Positions 51,409 through 60,743 of a stretch of DNA of 64,000 nt are shown here, piece by piece (position 1 is the first letter of the stretch; every line of letters starts with the position of its first letter). Under the pieces are notes generated by a model. That model saw only the letters and a program-made list of their open reading frames with translations, was not told the origin of the DNA and made no database searches. Source of the DNA: Diplocloster agilis (lineage in GTDB: Bacteria > Bacillota > Clostridia > Lachnospirales > Lachnospiraceae); assembly GCF_019042275.1 (NCBI RefSeq), contig NZ_JAHQCW010000016.1:1-64000 (forward strand), written 5' to 3'. Both the position numbers and the translations under genes were made by a program.

Positions 51409-52932
51409 ATGAAACATAACAGTTTGTACAAAGCAGTATTTATTCCATCGGTTTTGATTTTGATCGCAGCCATTCTCTGCATGATTATCATTCCGGAAGC
51501 TACCGCGTCGGCAGTCAATTTAATTTTTACTTTTCTGACTTATCAATTTGGCTGGTTATACCTTCTGATTTTTGTTGTCTGCAGTATCACCGCCGTATGG
51601 ATCGGTACTTCCCGGTTCGGCAGAATCCGTCTGGGGGATGAAAAAAAGGAATATTCCGAAGCCAGCTGGGCCGCTATGATGTTTACTGCCGGTCTCGGTG
51701 TCGGCCTGATCGTACAGTCTTTTGTGGAACCTTTATATTTTCTTTCGGCACCTCCTTTTCACGTGGAAGCCATGAGCGACAAAGCCTATGAATTCGCCCA
51801 TATGTACAGTCAATTCCTGTGGGGGCCTATGGGGTGGGCCTGTTATGTCCCGGCGACGATCGCGGTGGCCTGGACCCTGTTTATCAAAAAGAAACCTTCC
51901 CTGCGGCTCAGCACATCCTGTGAACCGGTATTTGGGAAGCATACCAACGGATTTCTCGGCAAACTGGTCGATACCATTGTGGTCGTCGGTATGGTGGGCG
52001 GCAACGCAACTTCCCTGGGGCTTGGGGTACCCATTGTGGCGACCATCATCTGCCAGCTGACCGGAATCAAGCTTAATATCTGGCTCACGGCAGGTATCCT
52101 GCTGGCATGGTTTGTCGTATTTGGTTCCGCCACCTTTATGGGTATGGATAAAGGTATTAAAAAGCTGAGCTCTTTTAACATGTACACGCTATTTGCGTTT
52201 ATAGCAGTCATTTTGCTGGTTAGTCCGGTTCTGGATATTTTGAATCTGGAACTGAATTCCATCGGTTTGATGTTCGATAATCTGGGGATGCTGCTCCTGG
52301 GTACTGATCCCATTACGCAAAGCGGGTTCCCTCAAAACTGGACCGTGTTCTATTGGGCCTGGATGCTCACTTTTATTCCGGTAATGGCCTTATTTACCGC
52401 GCGGATTTCCCGGGGACGCACCATCCGTCAGGTCGTCTTCGGTGAAGCCATTTGGGGCGGCGTCGGCTGTATGTCCGCGTTTGCGCTTTTTGGCGGTTAC
52501 TCGCTGTTTTTACAGCGCAGCGGAAAAGTTGACCTTGTGGGTATCTTAGCGGAGGGAGGCCGGGAAAAAGCCATCGTTGCCATTTTGGAAACGCTCCCGA
52601 TGGCCAATATCATGATGATTGTGTATGTGGTGCTATTGTTCCTTTTCCTTGCCACCACCATCGACTCCACCAGTATGATGTTGGCGTCCGTCTGCACCAA
52701 AAATCTGCCCAGCACGGAGGAACCGGCCCGCTGGCACCGCGTACTCTGGTCTCTGATTTTGATGCTGATGGCCTTTGGACTTTCAGTGGTGGGAGGACTT
52801 CAGGTTATCCAGACGGCGTCGCTGGTTGTAGGCGCGCCCTTGATCGCAGTCGCGGTTATCGCCATTATCGCCGTGAAAAAACAGTTTAAAACATATGAAC
52901 TGGAACATAAGAAACCCGACTCGTTCAAATAA
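51409..52932 (+). CDS. BCCT family betaine/carnitine/choline-type transporter
   Basis: 507 residues with 12 membrane segments. The family hallmarks are visible: GWLYLLIFVVC, ASWAAMMFTAGLGVGL (TM3, residues 82-97), LWGPMGWACYV and GFPQNWTVFYWAWMLTFIPVMALFTARISRGRT around residue 305-340 with the tryptophan-rich binding site. TM3 has GLGVGL rather than the Met-rich motif used for Na+-coupled glycine betaine symport, so an antiport mode as in CaiT is possible. It imports a quaternary ammonium compound. Located divergent from tetR. Confidence 0.92.
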   Translation: MKHNSLYKAVFIPSVLILIAAILCMIIIPEATASAVNLIFTFLTYQFGWLYLLIFVVCSITAVWIGTSRFGRIRLGDEKKEYSEASWAAMMFTAGLGVGLIVQSFVEPLYFLSAPPFHVEAMSDKAYEFAHMYSQFLWGPMGWACYVPATIAVAWTLFIKKKPSLRLSTSCEPVFGKHTNGFLGKLVDTIVVVGMVGGNATSLGLGVPIVATIICQLTGIKLNIWLTAGILLAWFVVFGSATFMGMDKGIKKLSSFNMYTLFAFIAVILLVSPVLDILNLELNSIGLMFDNLGMLLLGTDPITQSGFPQNWTVFYWAWMLTFIPVMALFTARISRGRTIRQVVFGEAIWGGVGCMSAFALFGGYSLFLQRSGKVDLVGILAEGGREKAIVAILETLPMANIMMIVYVVLLFLFLATTIDSTSMMLASVCTKNLPSTEEPARWHRVLWSLILMLMAFGLSVVGGLQVIQTASLVVGAPLIAVAVIAIIAVKKQFKTYELEHKKPDSFK

Positions 52933-52969
52933 TTTTGAAATGACACTTGAAACAATATTTCCGTAAGGG

Positions 52970-53036
52970 ACTGTCCCAAAAGTACGATATGGCTGCTGCC
53001 TGGAGCCTGTGCCGTACATTTGGGGCAGTTTTTTGT
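52970..53036 (+). terminator. Terminator after the BCCT gene
   Basis: ACTGTCCCAAAAGTAC (52970-52985) pairs with GTACATTTGGGGCAGT (53014-53029) with two mismatches, followed by TTTTTTG. Confidence 0.82.
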
Positions 53037-53074
53037 ATATTTTTACATTATTTTGCTTGAATATCCTAAAATAG

Positions 53075-53103
53075 TTGACAAAAACACAAAAAACGAGTAT
53101 TTT
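53075..53103 (+). promoter_or_regulatory. Sigma-A promoter of the MFS-amidohydrolase operon
   Basis: TTGACA (53075-53080), 17 bases, TATTTT (53098-53103). The start would be near 53110, just ahead of the candidate TetR site. Confidence 0.65.
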
Positions 53104-53118
53104 TTAATTATTATAAAT

Positions 53119-53141
53119 CTAATTTAATGAATCGCATTTAA
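53119..53141. promoter_or_regulatory. Candidate TetR operator 3 (MFS promoter)
   Basis: The minus strand reads AAATGCGATTCATTAAATT, sharing GATTCATTAAATT with operator 2. It lies about 10 bp after the expected start site, so bound protein would block transcription. Confidence 0.55.
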
Positions 53142-53231
53142 TATAACTCGAATGCGATGATCCGCAGCCGCTGTGCAGGAGGAACAGATCTGAGCTGCAA
53201 TGATAAACAAATTATGAAGGGGTGATTCAAA

Positions 53232-54512
53232 ATGGGAAACAAATCTGCATTAAAAGGTAAACTTTTGCCATTAAGTTTCATGGCGGCAAGTTGCGGCATG
53301 TATAACATCTTGTATTTATGTGTCATTTTCTATGTGCCTTTCCAATCTGCCTTTGGTTATACCAATGAACAAATGGGTGGTCTGCTGGCGGCGTATGCTT
53401 TGATCGGCACTCCTCTGCTTTTCTTCGGCGGGTTACTAAGCGACCTGATCAATCCGAAAGTATTGCTGTCCGCTTCCTGTATTGTTACGGGATTGTGCGG
53501 TTTTTCGTTATTAACATTTCCAAGTTACAATGTAGCGGCGGTCATCTTCGCTATATTGGCATTTCCCATTAGTATGCACTGGAGTTCTTATACGAAGTGT
53601 ATCGCTATGTTGGGAACCAACGAGGAGCAGGGACGTTTGTTCGGTACGTCAAATACCATCGACGGAATTATGACTACGGTCCTCACGCTTGGTTTGACGG
53701 CGATTCTTGGCAACAGCATCGGTACAAAAGCCGGTTTCAGCGTAGTCATTGTTGTCCTGTCTTCTGTTTATTTCCTTACCGGTATCGGCTTGATTTTCTT
53801 TTATGATTATAAGAAATACGCGGCCCTTAATCCTCAGGCTGTAAAGGCAAAGAATGAAAAATTCACACTGAAGTCGATCATTGATTGTTTCAAAGAGCCC
53901 ATCACCTGGCTCGCCGCCTGTATGGTAATGGGTTCCTATATGGCTTCCAGCTGTTTAACCTATTTAAGCCCGTATCTGAATAGTGTTTATGTGCTGCCTG
54001 TAGCGCTGGCCTCCGCTTTCGGAGTCATTACCCGTTATGGTGTTAAGGTCGTTGCCGCTCCTCTCGGCGGTACCTTGCGTGATAAGGCCCTGGGCGGTTC
54101 CACACCTAAACTGGTATGGGTGGCTACCGCAGGTATGGCAGTTTTTACCGCGGTTCTCGTTTTTGTCCTGCCTAAGAGCGACGCGTGGGTCGTACCCGCC
54201 GTGATCACAGCCCTGCTGATTATTTTCGCTTTCCGTTTGAACAACAGCTCGGAATCCACCGTATATTACGGCCTTAAGCGTACTCCGATGCACTTGATAG
54301 GGACCATTATCGGTCTGGCCTGCGTTATTGGTTACAGCTCCGATTTGTGGCTGCCCAGAGTTATCGGCGGACTGCTTGACCGAAAAGGGAATGACGGTTA
54401 CATATACGTATTCTTAATCATGGTTGGCGCGATGGTTCTTGCCTCCGCAGCCGGTTTCATCATGTACCGCATGGCTAAAAAAGAGGCGGCAGCGGAAGCT
54501 GAGACTGCGTAA
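53232..54512 (+). CDS. MFS transporter
   Basis: 426 residues, 12 membrane segments. The first loop has FGGLLSDLINPKVLL, the MFS motif A, and residues 190-215 form the charged central loop (YDYKKYAALNPQAVKAKNEKF). It resembles nitrate/organic-acid porters rather than drug exporters, but the substrate is not readable. 36 bp before the amidohydrolase gene, so they probably act on one compound. AGGGGTG precedes the ATG. Confidence 0.87.
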   Translation: MGNKSALKGKLLPLSFMAASCGMYNILYLCVIFYVPFQSAFGYTNEQMGGLLAAYALIGTPLLFFGGLLSDLINPKVLLSASCIVTGLCGFSLLTFPSYNVAAVIFAILAFPISMHWSSYTKCIAMLGTNEEQGRLFGTSNTIDGIMTTVLTLGLTAILGNSIGTKAGFSVVIVVLSSVYFLTGIGLIFFYDYKKYAALNPQAVKAKNEKFTLKSIIDCFKEPITWLAACMVMGSYMASSCLTYLSPYLNSVYVLPVALASAFGVITRYGVKVVAAPLGGTLRDKALGGSTPKLVWVATAGMAVFTAVLVFVLPKSDAWVVPAVITALLIIFAFRLNNSSESTVYYGLKRTPMHLIGTIIGLACVIGYSSDLWLPRVIGGLLDRKGNDGYIYVFLIMVGAMVLASAAGFIMYRMAKKEAAAEAETA

Positions 54513-54547
54513 CTTTTAACAACCCTATTTTTAAGGAGGAAAAAAAT

Positions 54548-55768
54548 ATGAGTGTTGTAGCTATCCGTAATTGTAACTTTATCAAAGAATTGACGGAAGG
54601 AACTGATTTATCGACCGGCGACCTTCTGTTTAAAGATGGTGTAATTGCAGAGATTGCTCCCTGCGGCACAGCTTTTGAAGGTGTCGAGGAAGAAATAGAC
54701 GCGAATGGAATGACCGCTATGCCCGGATTGATCGACGCGCATATTCATTTGACATCGATCCGTGATATCATCGCGGAGGGGTGCTTTGTCAGTGACTGTA
54801 CCCGCGCGTTTGAATCCTTGAATTACGCGCAGACATTACTTGGTCTCGGTTATACGACCTTGCGTGATTGCGGCGAGGATAAGGCCTATTCGGTTGTGGC
54901 TACCCGTGACGCGATCAATGCCGGAATGTTCGTAGGCCCCAGAATTCTGTGCAGCGGCATTACCATGTGCCCTACAGAAGCAGGCAGCCTCCCGGAACAG
55001 GATTTCGGCTACATGATGCCGTATAATGTGGACGGTCCCCTTGAGATGCGTAAATACTGCCGTACAAACTTTGCCCATGGCGTTGATTTTATTAAATTAT
55101 ACGGAAGCGGCTCTATGATGGGCGCGGGCAGCAATCCCGGACTTCCGTTATTTGAAGATGATGAGATTATCGCTGCAGCCAGTGTTGCAAAACAAAAAGA
55201 ATCCTATTGCGCGATCCACTGCCATGGCACGGATGCGATCTATCAGGCGGTCCGGCTTGGCGTTGAGACCATTGAGCACGCCAGTTTCATTGATGACCGG
55301 GCGCTTGACATCCTGGCTTCCAAACCGAACTGCGGTATCGTACCGACCCTTTCCATTACCGTTGATTTGATCGAACATACCGATCCCAATTCCGATTATG
55401 GCAAACGTGTCATAGCGAAGGTATCCGGCCTGATCGGTAAGATCAAAGAACATCTCGGCCATGCGTATGAGCGCGGCGATGTCCTGATCGGATGGGGCAC
55501 CGATGTCGGCATTAACTCTTACCTGCGTGAGCCGGGCGCGGAATTCCGCATCCGTAAAGAAGTATACGGCTGGGACAATGTGGAACTTCTCAAGCAGGCA
55601 ACGATCAACAGCGCTAAGCTTTGCCGGATCGATGATGTCACCGGCAGCATCAAGGTTGGCAAGTGCGCCGATGTAATTCTGGTTGACGGAAATCCCGCTG
55701 AGGATCTGAGCATCATGTATGGCGGCGGCGCGAAGCATGTATTCCGCGCAGGCGTACAGTACAAATAA
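54548..55768 (+). CDS. Amidohydrolase family protein (Xaa-Pro/imidazolonepropionase-like)
   Basis: 406 residues of the amidohydrolase superfamily. GLIDAHIHL (His65, His67) binds the first metal; DFIKLYGSG holds the probable carbamylated Lys near residue 178; AIHCHGTD and IEHASF give the next His ligands, and WGTDVG the catalytic Asp. This subgroup includes dipeptidases and N-acyl amino acid hydrolases that act on Xaa-Pro, Xaa-Arg or Xaa-Lys. With a BCCT and an MFS carrier it may release a betaine-like acid from an amide conjugate. AAGGAGG precedes the ATG. Confidence 0.88.
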   Translation: MSVVAIRNCNFIKELTEGTDLSTGDLLFKDGVIAEIAPCGTAFEGVEEEIDANGMTAMPGLIDAHIHLTSIRDIIAEGCFVSDCTRAFESLNYAQTLLGLGYTTLRDCGEDKAYSVVATRDAINAGMFVGPRILCSGITMCPTEAGSLPEQDFGYMMPYNVDGPLEMRKYCRTNFAHGVDFIKLYGSGSMMGAGSNPGLPLFEDDEIIAAASVAKQKESYCAIHCHGTDAIYQAVRLGVETIEHASFIDDRALDILASKPNCGIVPTLSITVDLIEHTDPNSDYGKRVIAKVSGLIGKIKEHLGHAYERGDVLIGWGTDVGINSYLREPGAEFRIRKEVYGWDNVELLKQATINSAKLCRIDDVTGSIKVGKCADVILVDGNPAEDLSIMYGGGAKHVFRAGVQYK

Positions 55769-55846
55769 GTTCCGGTACAAATAAATTCCTTAACATTTAG
55801 GGAATAACTTTGAACGTAACCGAAATCATTAACTTTAGACTTTAAG

Positions 55847-55886
55847 AAGACAGGCGGCAGGAAATCAGATTCCTGCCGCCTGTCTT
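55847..55886 (+). terminator. Strong hairpin after the amidohydrolase gene
   Basis: AAGACAGGCGGCAGGAA (55847-55863) and TTCCTGCCGCCTGTCTT (55870-55886) are perfect 17-bp arms. A T-run is lacking: the palindromic element inserted 13 bp downstream. Confidence 0.8.
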
Positions 55887-55899
55887 AGCTAAGCTGTCA

Positions 55900-56293
55900 G
55901 GTACTTCCTCGGGTTTGGGTATGCCCGCTGCTTAAGGCAGGAATGCGTATCGGTGTCCCGGGATGCTCCGGACAGCCGGATTCATTTGTGTCTCCTGGGG
56001 ACCGCATAGGGCGGCTGAGCTCCCGCTTAGTGGAACCGGAAAGCCGGGTTCAGGATGCCCGGCGGACTTCACGTCCGACGGTCAAGAGCCTCTGAACCGG
56101 GAACACATCACGTGTTCCTGGTTCAGAGGCTCGGTTCCTGAACCCGGCTTTTCGATTCCACTTAGCGGGTGCCAGCGCAAGCCCTCCGCGCTCCCCGGGA
56201 GACACAAATGAATCCGGCTGTCCGGAGCATCCCGGGACACCGATACGCATTCCTGCCTTAAGCAGCGGGCATACCCAAACCCGAGGAAGTACC
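55900..56293. mobile_element. 394-bp palindromic MITE-like element with 8-bp target duplication
   Basis: Arms 55900-56000 and 56193-56293 are inverted repeats of 101 bp with one clear mismatch, ending GGTACTTCC/GGAAGTACC. Inside are further nested hairpins, including GCCTCTGAACC..GGTTCAGAGGC at the centre. AGCTGTCA lies on both sides (55892-55899 and 56294-56301), a direct repeat expected from transposition. No ORF of note is inside, so it is non-autonomous. It inserted at the stop codon of the flavin/ferredoxin gene, leaving it intact. A related core is at the window start. Confidence 0.85.
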
Positions 56294-56298
56294 AGCTG

Positions 56299-56910
56299 TC
56301 AGGGATGCAGCCTTACGACCGCGTCCGCCGGACACTTCTCTGCGCAAAGTCCGCACTGGAGGCAGTGTTCTTCCTCGATAACATATGTACTGCCCTCCCG
56401 GACCGCTTTCTGCGGACACACCCGGGCGCAAATTCCACAGCCTGTACATTTATCACTGATCCGGAAGCCATTGCGCTCAACCTCTTCTCCTCCATAGGCA
56501 AAACTCTCCCGGGAGATGGGATAATTCAGGAGATCAAACCATTCCCCATGTCCCTCATAGATGTGGAACGCGTCCAGAATGTACCTGCTCTTACCCGGAT
56601 ATACCTCGTTCATACCGGGATTTTCCTCAAATACACGGTCTACCCATTCTTTTCCCACGATCCTGCATTTTCCCAGGAACTTAAGGGACTGGCAGTCCGG
56701 GCACATGGCGGACAGCGCCACCTCTCCCCGCTTTACCAGCTGTTTATAAAAGGGCTTTCCCTTGGAAGTAACGATGTACATTCCGTCATCCGTGGCAATC
56801 ATGACATTGATGATCCGGGTTTGGGGATGCCCTCCTTCGTCTACCGTGGCGGCAGATGCTATCTTTACTTTTCGGAACATATCCACATATTTTTTTGCCT
56901 TAGCGTTCAT
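56299..56910 (-). CDS. Pyridoxamine 5'-phosphate oxidase-like flavin protein with two 4Fe-4S clusters
   Basis: ATG at 56910 follows GGAGG by nine bases; an ATG three codons before is too close to it. The 203-residue protein has a split-barrel flavin-binding domain (IASAATVDEGGHPQTRIINV, residues 14-33; VALSAMCPDC) and a C-terminal 2[4Fe-4S] ferredoxin with CTGCGICARVCP and CLQCGLCAEKCP. The fusion is frequent in anaerobes and suggests electron transfer from ferredoxin to FMN and a small acceptor. The stop codon overlaps the target duplication of the palindromic element. Confidence 0.88.
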   Translation of the reverse strand: MNAKAKKYVDMFRKVKIASAATVDEGGHPQTRIINVMIATDDGMYIVTSKGKPFYKQLVKRGEVALSAMCPDCQSLKFLGKCRIVGKEWVDRVFEENPGMNEVYPGKSRYILDAFHIYEGHGEWFDLLNYPISRESFAYGGEEVERNGFRISDKCTGCGICARVCPQKAVREGSTYVIEEEHCLQCGLCAEKCPADAVVRLHP

Positions 56911-57124
56911 TATCCACATTTCCTCCCTGTTCCTTTTTCTTTTATAATAAACCGGATGACGTGGGGACGCCAGTATGCACTTTTTTGTAACTTAGGGGGG
57001 CTGGCGGATACTATTGGGATCTTTCTTATTTAACATGACACTGCATTCTTTGCGATAAAAGCAAATTCCATATTCTTTGATTCTCCGATACCCTTCCAGC
57101 CTTTTGTTAACTGCTTTAACTATC

Positions 57125-57346
57125 CTATGAAGAAGCGTCGTTATCGTTGAGATGCTCGACTCCCTGTGCCCGAATGTGTTGCTCGATAACCGTAACCCTC
57201 AGATGTTCAGGCTGCGTGATTATGGCGTTGAGCAGCTGACATCCACAAGAATACTTTAGGTTAACGAACAGGGTGTCATCGCAGAAGGGCCCTACGGCAA
57301 GAAACGTTAGAAGCTGACATTCGTTCTGTTTCATAGGGCATGACAT
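57125..57346 (-). CDS. Small Cys-rich hypothetical protein
   Basis: 73 residues, not recognised. GAGGTG lies seven bases before the ATG, and codon use is like a real gene. Cysteines occur in MSCPMKQNECQ, PFCDD and YSCGCQLL, which could bind a metal or form disulfides; the C-terminal half is polar. It is alone, 215 bp from the flavin/ferredoxin gene on the same strand. It may be a real small protein or a fragment. Confidence 0.5.
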   Translation of the reverse strand: MSCPMKQNECQLLTFLAVGPFCDDTLFVNLKYSCGCQLLNAIITQPEHLRVTVIEQHIRAQGVEHLNDNDASS

Positions 57347-57445
57347 TCACCTCATCTTTCATAATTGTTCTTGTTATGCGCTGAATATTCACTCATGTCA
57401 AGTGAACAAAGTGAATAAAGTGAATTTTGATTGTAGGATATTTCC

Positions 57446-57574
57446 ATGTATCCGGATCTGTCTGTGGAACAGCTCCGCCGCTTTTACCCGGGCAAATAAG
57501 TTATCACCGATGCCGGACCGGACTGTTATTTCTCGAATGAAGAAAGGAACAAAGTCATATCCAATCCAATCTGA
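57446..57574 (+). pseudogene. Possible remnant of a small gene
   Basis: One frame reads MYPDLSVEQLRRFYPGK, a TAA stop, then VITDAGPDCYFSNEERNK.. and TGA in the same frame. Both halves look protein-like, so this may be a gene broken by a nonsense change. I do not recognise it. The rest of 57347-57742 shows only a weak CCTATGGAA/TTCCATAGG hairpin near 57622-57661. Confidence 0.3.
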
Positions 57575-57742
57575 TCAATCCGGACAGAGTGATATAAGCA
57601 GCACTAAAAAGCAGGAAGACCCTATGGAATGAGCATATTCTAAAAGCTCTAATTTCCATAGGATCTTAATATTCTTTGTAAGGAACTTATAAATCAATAC
57701 TAACCTACAGCCCCTTCTTTTAAGCTTGTTCCTTTATCTCAC

Positions 57743-59776
57743 TCAAACCGTCACAGACCTGATCTTCTCAATCTGCATCCCGTAACCAGGGATTTTAATA
57801 TCCCTCCGAGCTTCCTCTTCCATCCCATAACTCTCATCCAGTTCAACGATAGCCTCAGACCCGCCATGGTTCAGGAAAATCCCATACAGTCCCTGATCCC
57901 CCCGCTTCGGAATATATTCCACATCCTGCGGTAACCTCCGTGGAGTAACCCCTGCTATCCGCAGAATCACTTTGAGGATCTCGGAATAACTCTCCATGTC
58001 ACAGCCGACATAGATCACATTGCCCTCGCCCAAACGGTTCCAGGTCACCGCTGTTTTGCCCTCAAAATATCCGGCTCCATACGTACACAGGCTCTCCGCC
58101 AGTTCCGGCTCCAATACCTCGCACCGCATCCCGGCTCTTCCCACTTCACCTGAGCGCCTCTGTTCCGTCTGGTTATCGTCTGTGGCTTCCCATACCCGTT
58201 CCTCTTCTCTTAGAAGAATCGGAACGCTTTCCCCACATAGGGTGTCAAACTCCTGCACCTGCACGGAGGCCATCTCCCGGAACACCCCCGGCAGAGTCTG
58301 ATCCGTAATCCGGTTCTCCCCGGTTCTCTCCCCGCACAGCATGGTCAGGACCAGCGTACCGCCTTTTTTCGCATACGCTTCACATTTCCCGCTGAATTCC
58401 TCCGAAGCCAGGCTCAGATACGGCGCCACAACCACCGGATACTCAGAAAATGGGGCCGACGCATCCGACACCGCGGCCGCGATGCCATTTCGCCCTAATC
58501 CCTCATACCAGGCGGTCACCTGTTCCCGATAATCAAAGGATTCCTGATGTCTCTGGAACTCATGGATAAATTTGTTGTCATAGTCATAGAGGACCAGCGC
58601 TTCATACGCCGTCTCCATCTGAAAAATCCGCTCCTGCTCATGAAGTTCCCGGACCGTCTCCTGAATCTCCCGGTACCGCCGTCTGGGCACCCCGTCATGA
58701 TCCAATATCCCATACCAGTACTGTTCCGCGCCGAACAGGCAGCTCCGCCAACGGAAATAAAACAGATTCGCAGCTCCATGGGCCGCTCCGCACAGGCTCC
58801 ACAGCCGAAGCTGTCCCGGGGCCGGCGTATTTCCCAGTATATTCCACCCGCAAGGGCCGCTCTGCTGTTCCAATATCCAGAACGGTTTGCGCTTATATCC
58901 TCTGGTCAGTTCATAATAAAACCCGATCTTAGCCATGGAATTACAGTCCCACTCCGAACGGGGATAGGCGTCATACCCGGCGTAATCCAGCATTTCGGCC
59001 AGCTTATAATTGTCGCAATATTCCGATACGATATTGTGGACGACAGGCACATCCGTACAGGCCCGAAGCGTATCACACTCCATCCGGGCATAACCGATCA
59101 GGGAATCCGATGAAAACCTGGCGTAATCCAACAATAATCCCGGATTATGCGTATGCCGGCTGTAGGAGTCCGTCACCGTCCTGGCCGGCAGCACGATCTG
59201 ATCCCAGTCCGTATAGGTCTGGCTCCAGAAAACCGTCCCCCAGCTTTGGTTCAGGTGCTCAAGCTCCCCATATTTATCCTTAAGCCACAGGACAAACGCA
59301 TCCCGGCAGTTCCCGCAGTAACAGCGCACCTCATCCTCGCAGCCCAGTTCATTGTCGATCTGCCAGCCACATACCAGAGGATTTCCCCGGAAATGCTCTG
59401 CCATCACCTGAATCATCCTGCGGGAATACTCCCGGTACTCAGGATGGTTATAACAATAATGCCTGCGGCTTCCGAACCCCAGCACATGTCCGTCCCGGTC
59501 CACCCGGTACAGATCCGGCAGCTGTTCGCACACCCAGCGGGGCGGGGTGGCGGTAGGGGTGCACAGGACCGTTTTGATCCCGTGCTTTCCCAATACCTCC
59601 ATCGCCTCCTCATACAGGCTGAAATCATATTTCCCCGGAGCGGGCTCCATCACAGACCAGCCGAACTCTCCCATCCGCACAGCCTGAATGCCCAGTTCCT
59701 CCATTAGCCCGGCGTCAGTCTCCCAGCGTTCCCGGGGCCAATGTTCCGGATAATAAGCAGTCCCGACCACCATCAT
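57743..59776 (-). CDS. Beta-galactosidase, GH42
   Basis: 677 residues of typical GH42 length. The N-terminal YYPEHWPRERWETD, RMGEFGWSVMEP and the acid/base Glu143 in WQIDNELGC, with the nucleophile Glu in FWILEQQSGPCGW at about residue 306. Cysteines in CYCGNC at about 153-158 fit the zinc site of the family. No signal peptide, so it cuts beta-galactosides inside the cell. It overlaps the permease gene by four bases and is the last gene of the importer operon. Confidence 0.93.
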   Translation of the reverse strand: MMVVGTAYYPEHWPRERWETDAGLMEELGIQAVRMGEFGWSVMEPAPGKYDFSLYEEAMEVLGKHGIKTVLCTPTATPPRWVCEQLPDLYRVDRDGHVLGFGSRRHYCYNHPEYREYSRRMIQVMAEHFRGNPLVCGWQIDNELGCEDEVRCYCGNCRDAFVLWLKDKYGELEHLNQSWGTVFWSQTYTDWDQIVLPARTVTDSYSRHTHNPGLLLDYARFSSDSLIGYARMECDTLRACTDVPVVHNIVSEYCDNYKLAEMLDYAGYDAYPRSEWDCNSMAKIGFYYELTRGYKRKPFWILEQQSGPCGWNILGNTPAPGQLRLWSLCGAAHGAANLFYFRWRSCLFGAEQYWYGILDHDGVPRRRYREIQETVRELHEQERIFQMETAYEALVLYDYDNKFIHEFQRHQESFDYREQVTAWYEGLGRNGIAAAVSDASAPFSEYPVVVAPYLSLASEEFSGKCEAYAKKGGTLVLTMLCGERTGENRITDQTLPGVFREMASVQVQEFDTLCGESVPILLREEERVWEATDDNQTEQRRSGEVGRAGMRCEVLEPELAESLCTYGAGYFEGKTAVTWNRLGEGNVIYVGCDMESYSEILKVILRIAGVTPRRLPQDVEYIPKRGDQGLYGIFLNHGGSEAIVELDESYGMEEEARRDIKIPGYGMQIEKIRSVTV

Positions 59777-60720
59777 ACAGCCTCTTTCCTCTTTCGAAAG
59801 GTCAACTTGTCTTTATTGATACTGACAGCCATGAACAGGATCATAAACAATCCGGTCACCACCTGCTGCAGCGTCCCCGGCAGACCCATAGCGATCAGGC
59901 CTGAGTTAATCATAGTCATACTGAACACACCCAGAAACACGCCCAGCATAATATCACAATAACGCTCCAGATACTGCCCGATAAACACGCCCATAAACGG
60001 AGGGAACACCATAGACATCGTATCCATCCCGCCCTTAGGGGCGATCGCCCCGCCATAACTGACCTGAAGAATACTGGCGATACCCACGAAAATCCCGCAG
60101 ATCACAAAGCACAGAAACCTGACATTCATCGTCTTAATCCCGATACTTTTCGCTATCATTTCCCCGTTTCCAACCGCCCGCACATTATATCCGAATTTTG
60201 TGTGATGATACAATACATAGGCCAGCAGATACGCCAGAATCCCCACGCCGAAGATATACGGCGACTTTCCGAGGAATCCGATGGCAGGCGGAATCGTTAT
60301 GCTGGCACCCCCGTTAAACAGGGTGCCTGCGGACTCATACACCAGCATCAGGCCGATGGTCACGATAATCGACGGAATCTTAAACACAGAATAGATCGTT
60401 CCCGTCAACGTCCCAAGCAGCACCGAAACCAGAACCGTAACCACGATCAGGCCCGCGATTCCGAAATACTGGGCCGCGAACGCCCCCAGCAGCCCGGCCA
60501 GAACCAGCTGGGACCCGGAACTGAAATCCCACGTATCGATAACCAGATTATAACAAAGCCCAAACCCGATCACAGAGTTGATAATCGACTGCTGTAACAT
60601 AATCATAATTCCGGTCGGTGTTCCAAACCGGTCAGGCTGGCACACGAAGAATATGAGAAATACAATCAATGGCATAGCAATTGGAACGATCAAATTTTGC
60701 AGTTTAAATTTCTTCTTCAT
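59773..60720 (-). CDS. RbsC/YjfF-like sugar ABC transporter permease
   Basis: ATG at 60720 follows GGGGAG; the frame runs five codons further without a better site. The 315-residue protein has about nine membrane segments with DTWDFSSGSQLVLAGLL in place of the GGIDLSVG motif, and VGNGEMIAKSIGIKT for ATPase contact. Second of two permeases in the operon, like YtfT/YjfF of the galactofuranose system. Confidence 0.9.
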   Translation of the reverse strand: MKKKFKLQNLIVPIAMPLIVFLIFFVCQPDRFGTPTGIMIMLQQSIINSVIGFGLCYNLVIDTWDFSSGSQLVLAGLLGAFAAQYFGIAGLIVVTVLVSVLLGTLTGTIYSVFKIPSIIVTIGLMLVYESAGTLFNGGASITIPPAIGFLGKSPYIFGVGILAYLLAYVLYHHTKFGYNVRAVGNGEMIAKSIGIKTMNVRFLCFVICGIFVGIASILQVSYGGAIAPKGGMDTMSMVFPPFMGVFIGQYLERYCDIMLGVFLGVFSMTMINSGLIAMGLPGTLQQVVTGLFMILFMAVSINKDKLTFRKRKEAV

Positions 60721-60743
60721 ACGATCACTCCCCATCCGCGGCC

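Noticed and set aside
56305-57033. 242-codon plus-strand frame
   Set aside because: It is the complement of the flavin/ferredoxin gene, whose cysteine motifs are clear.
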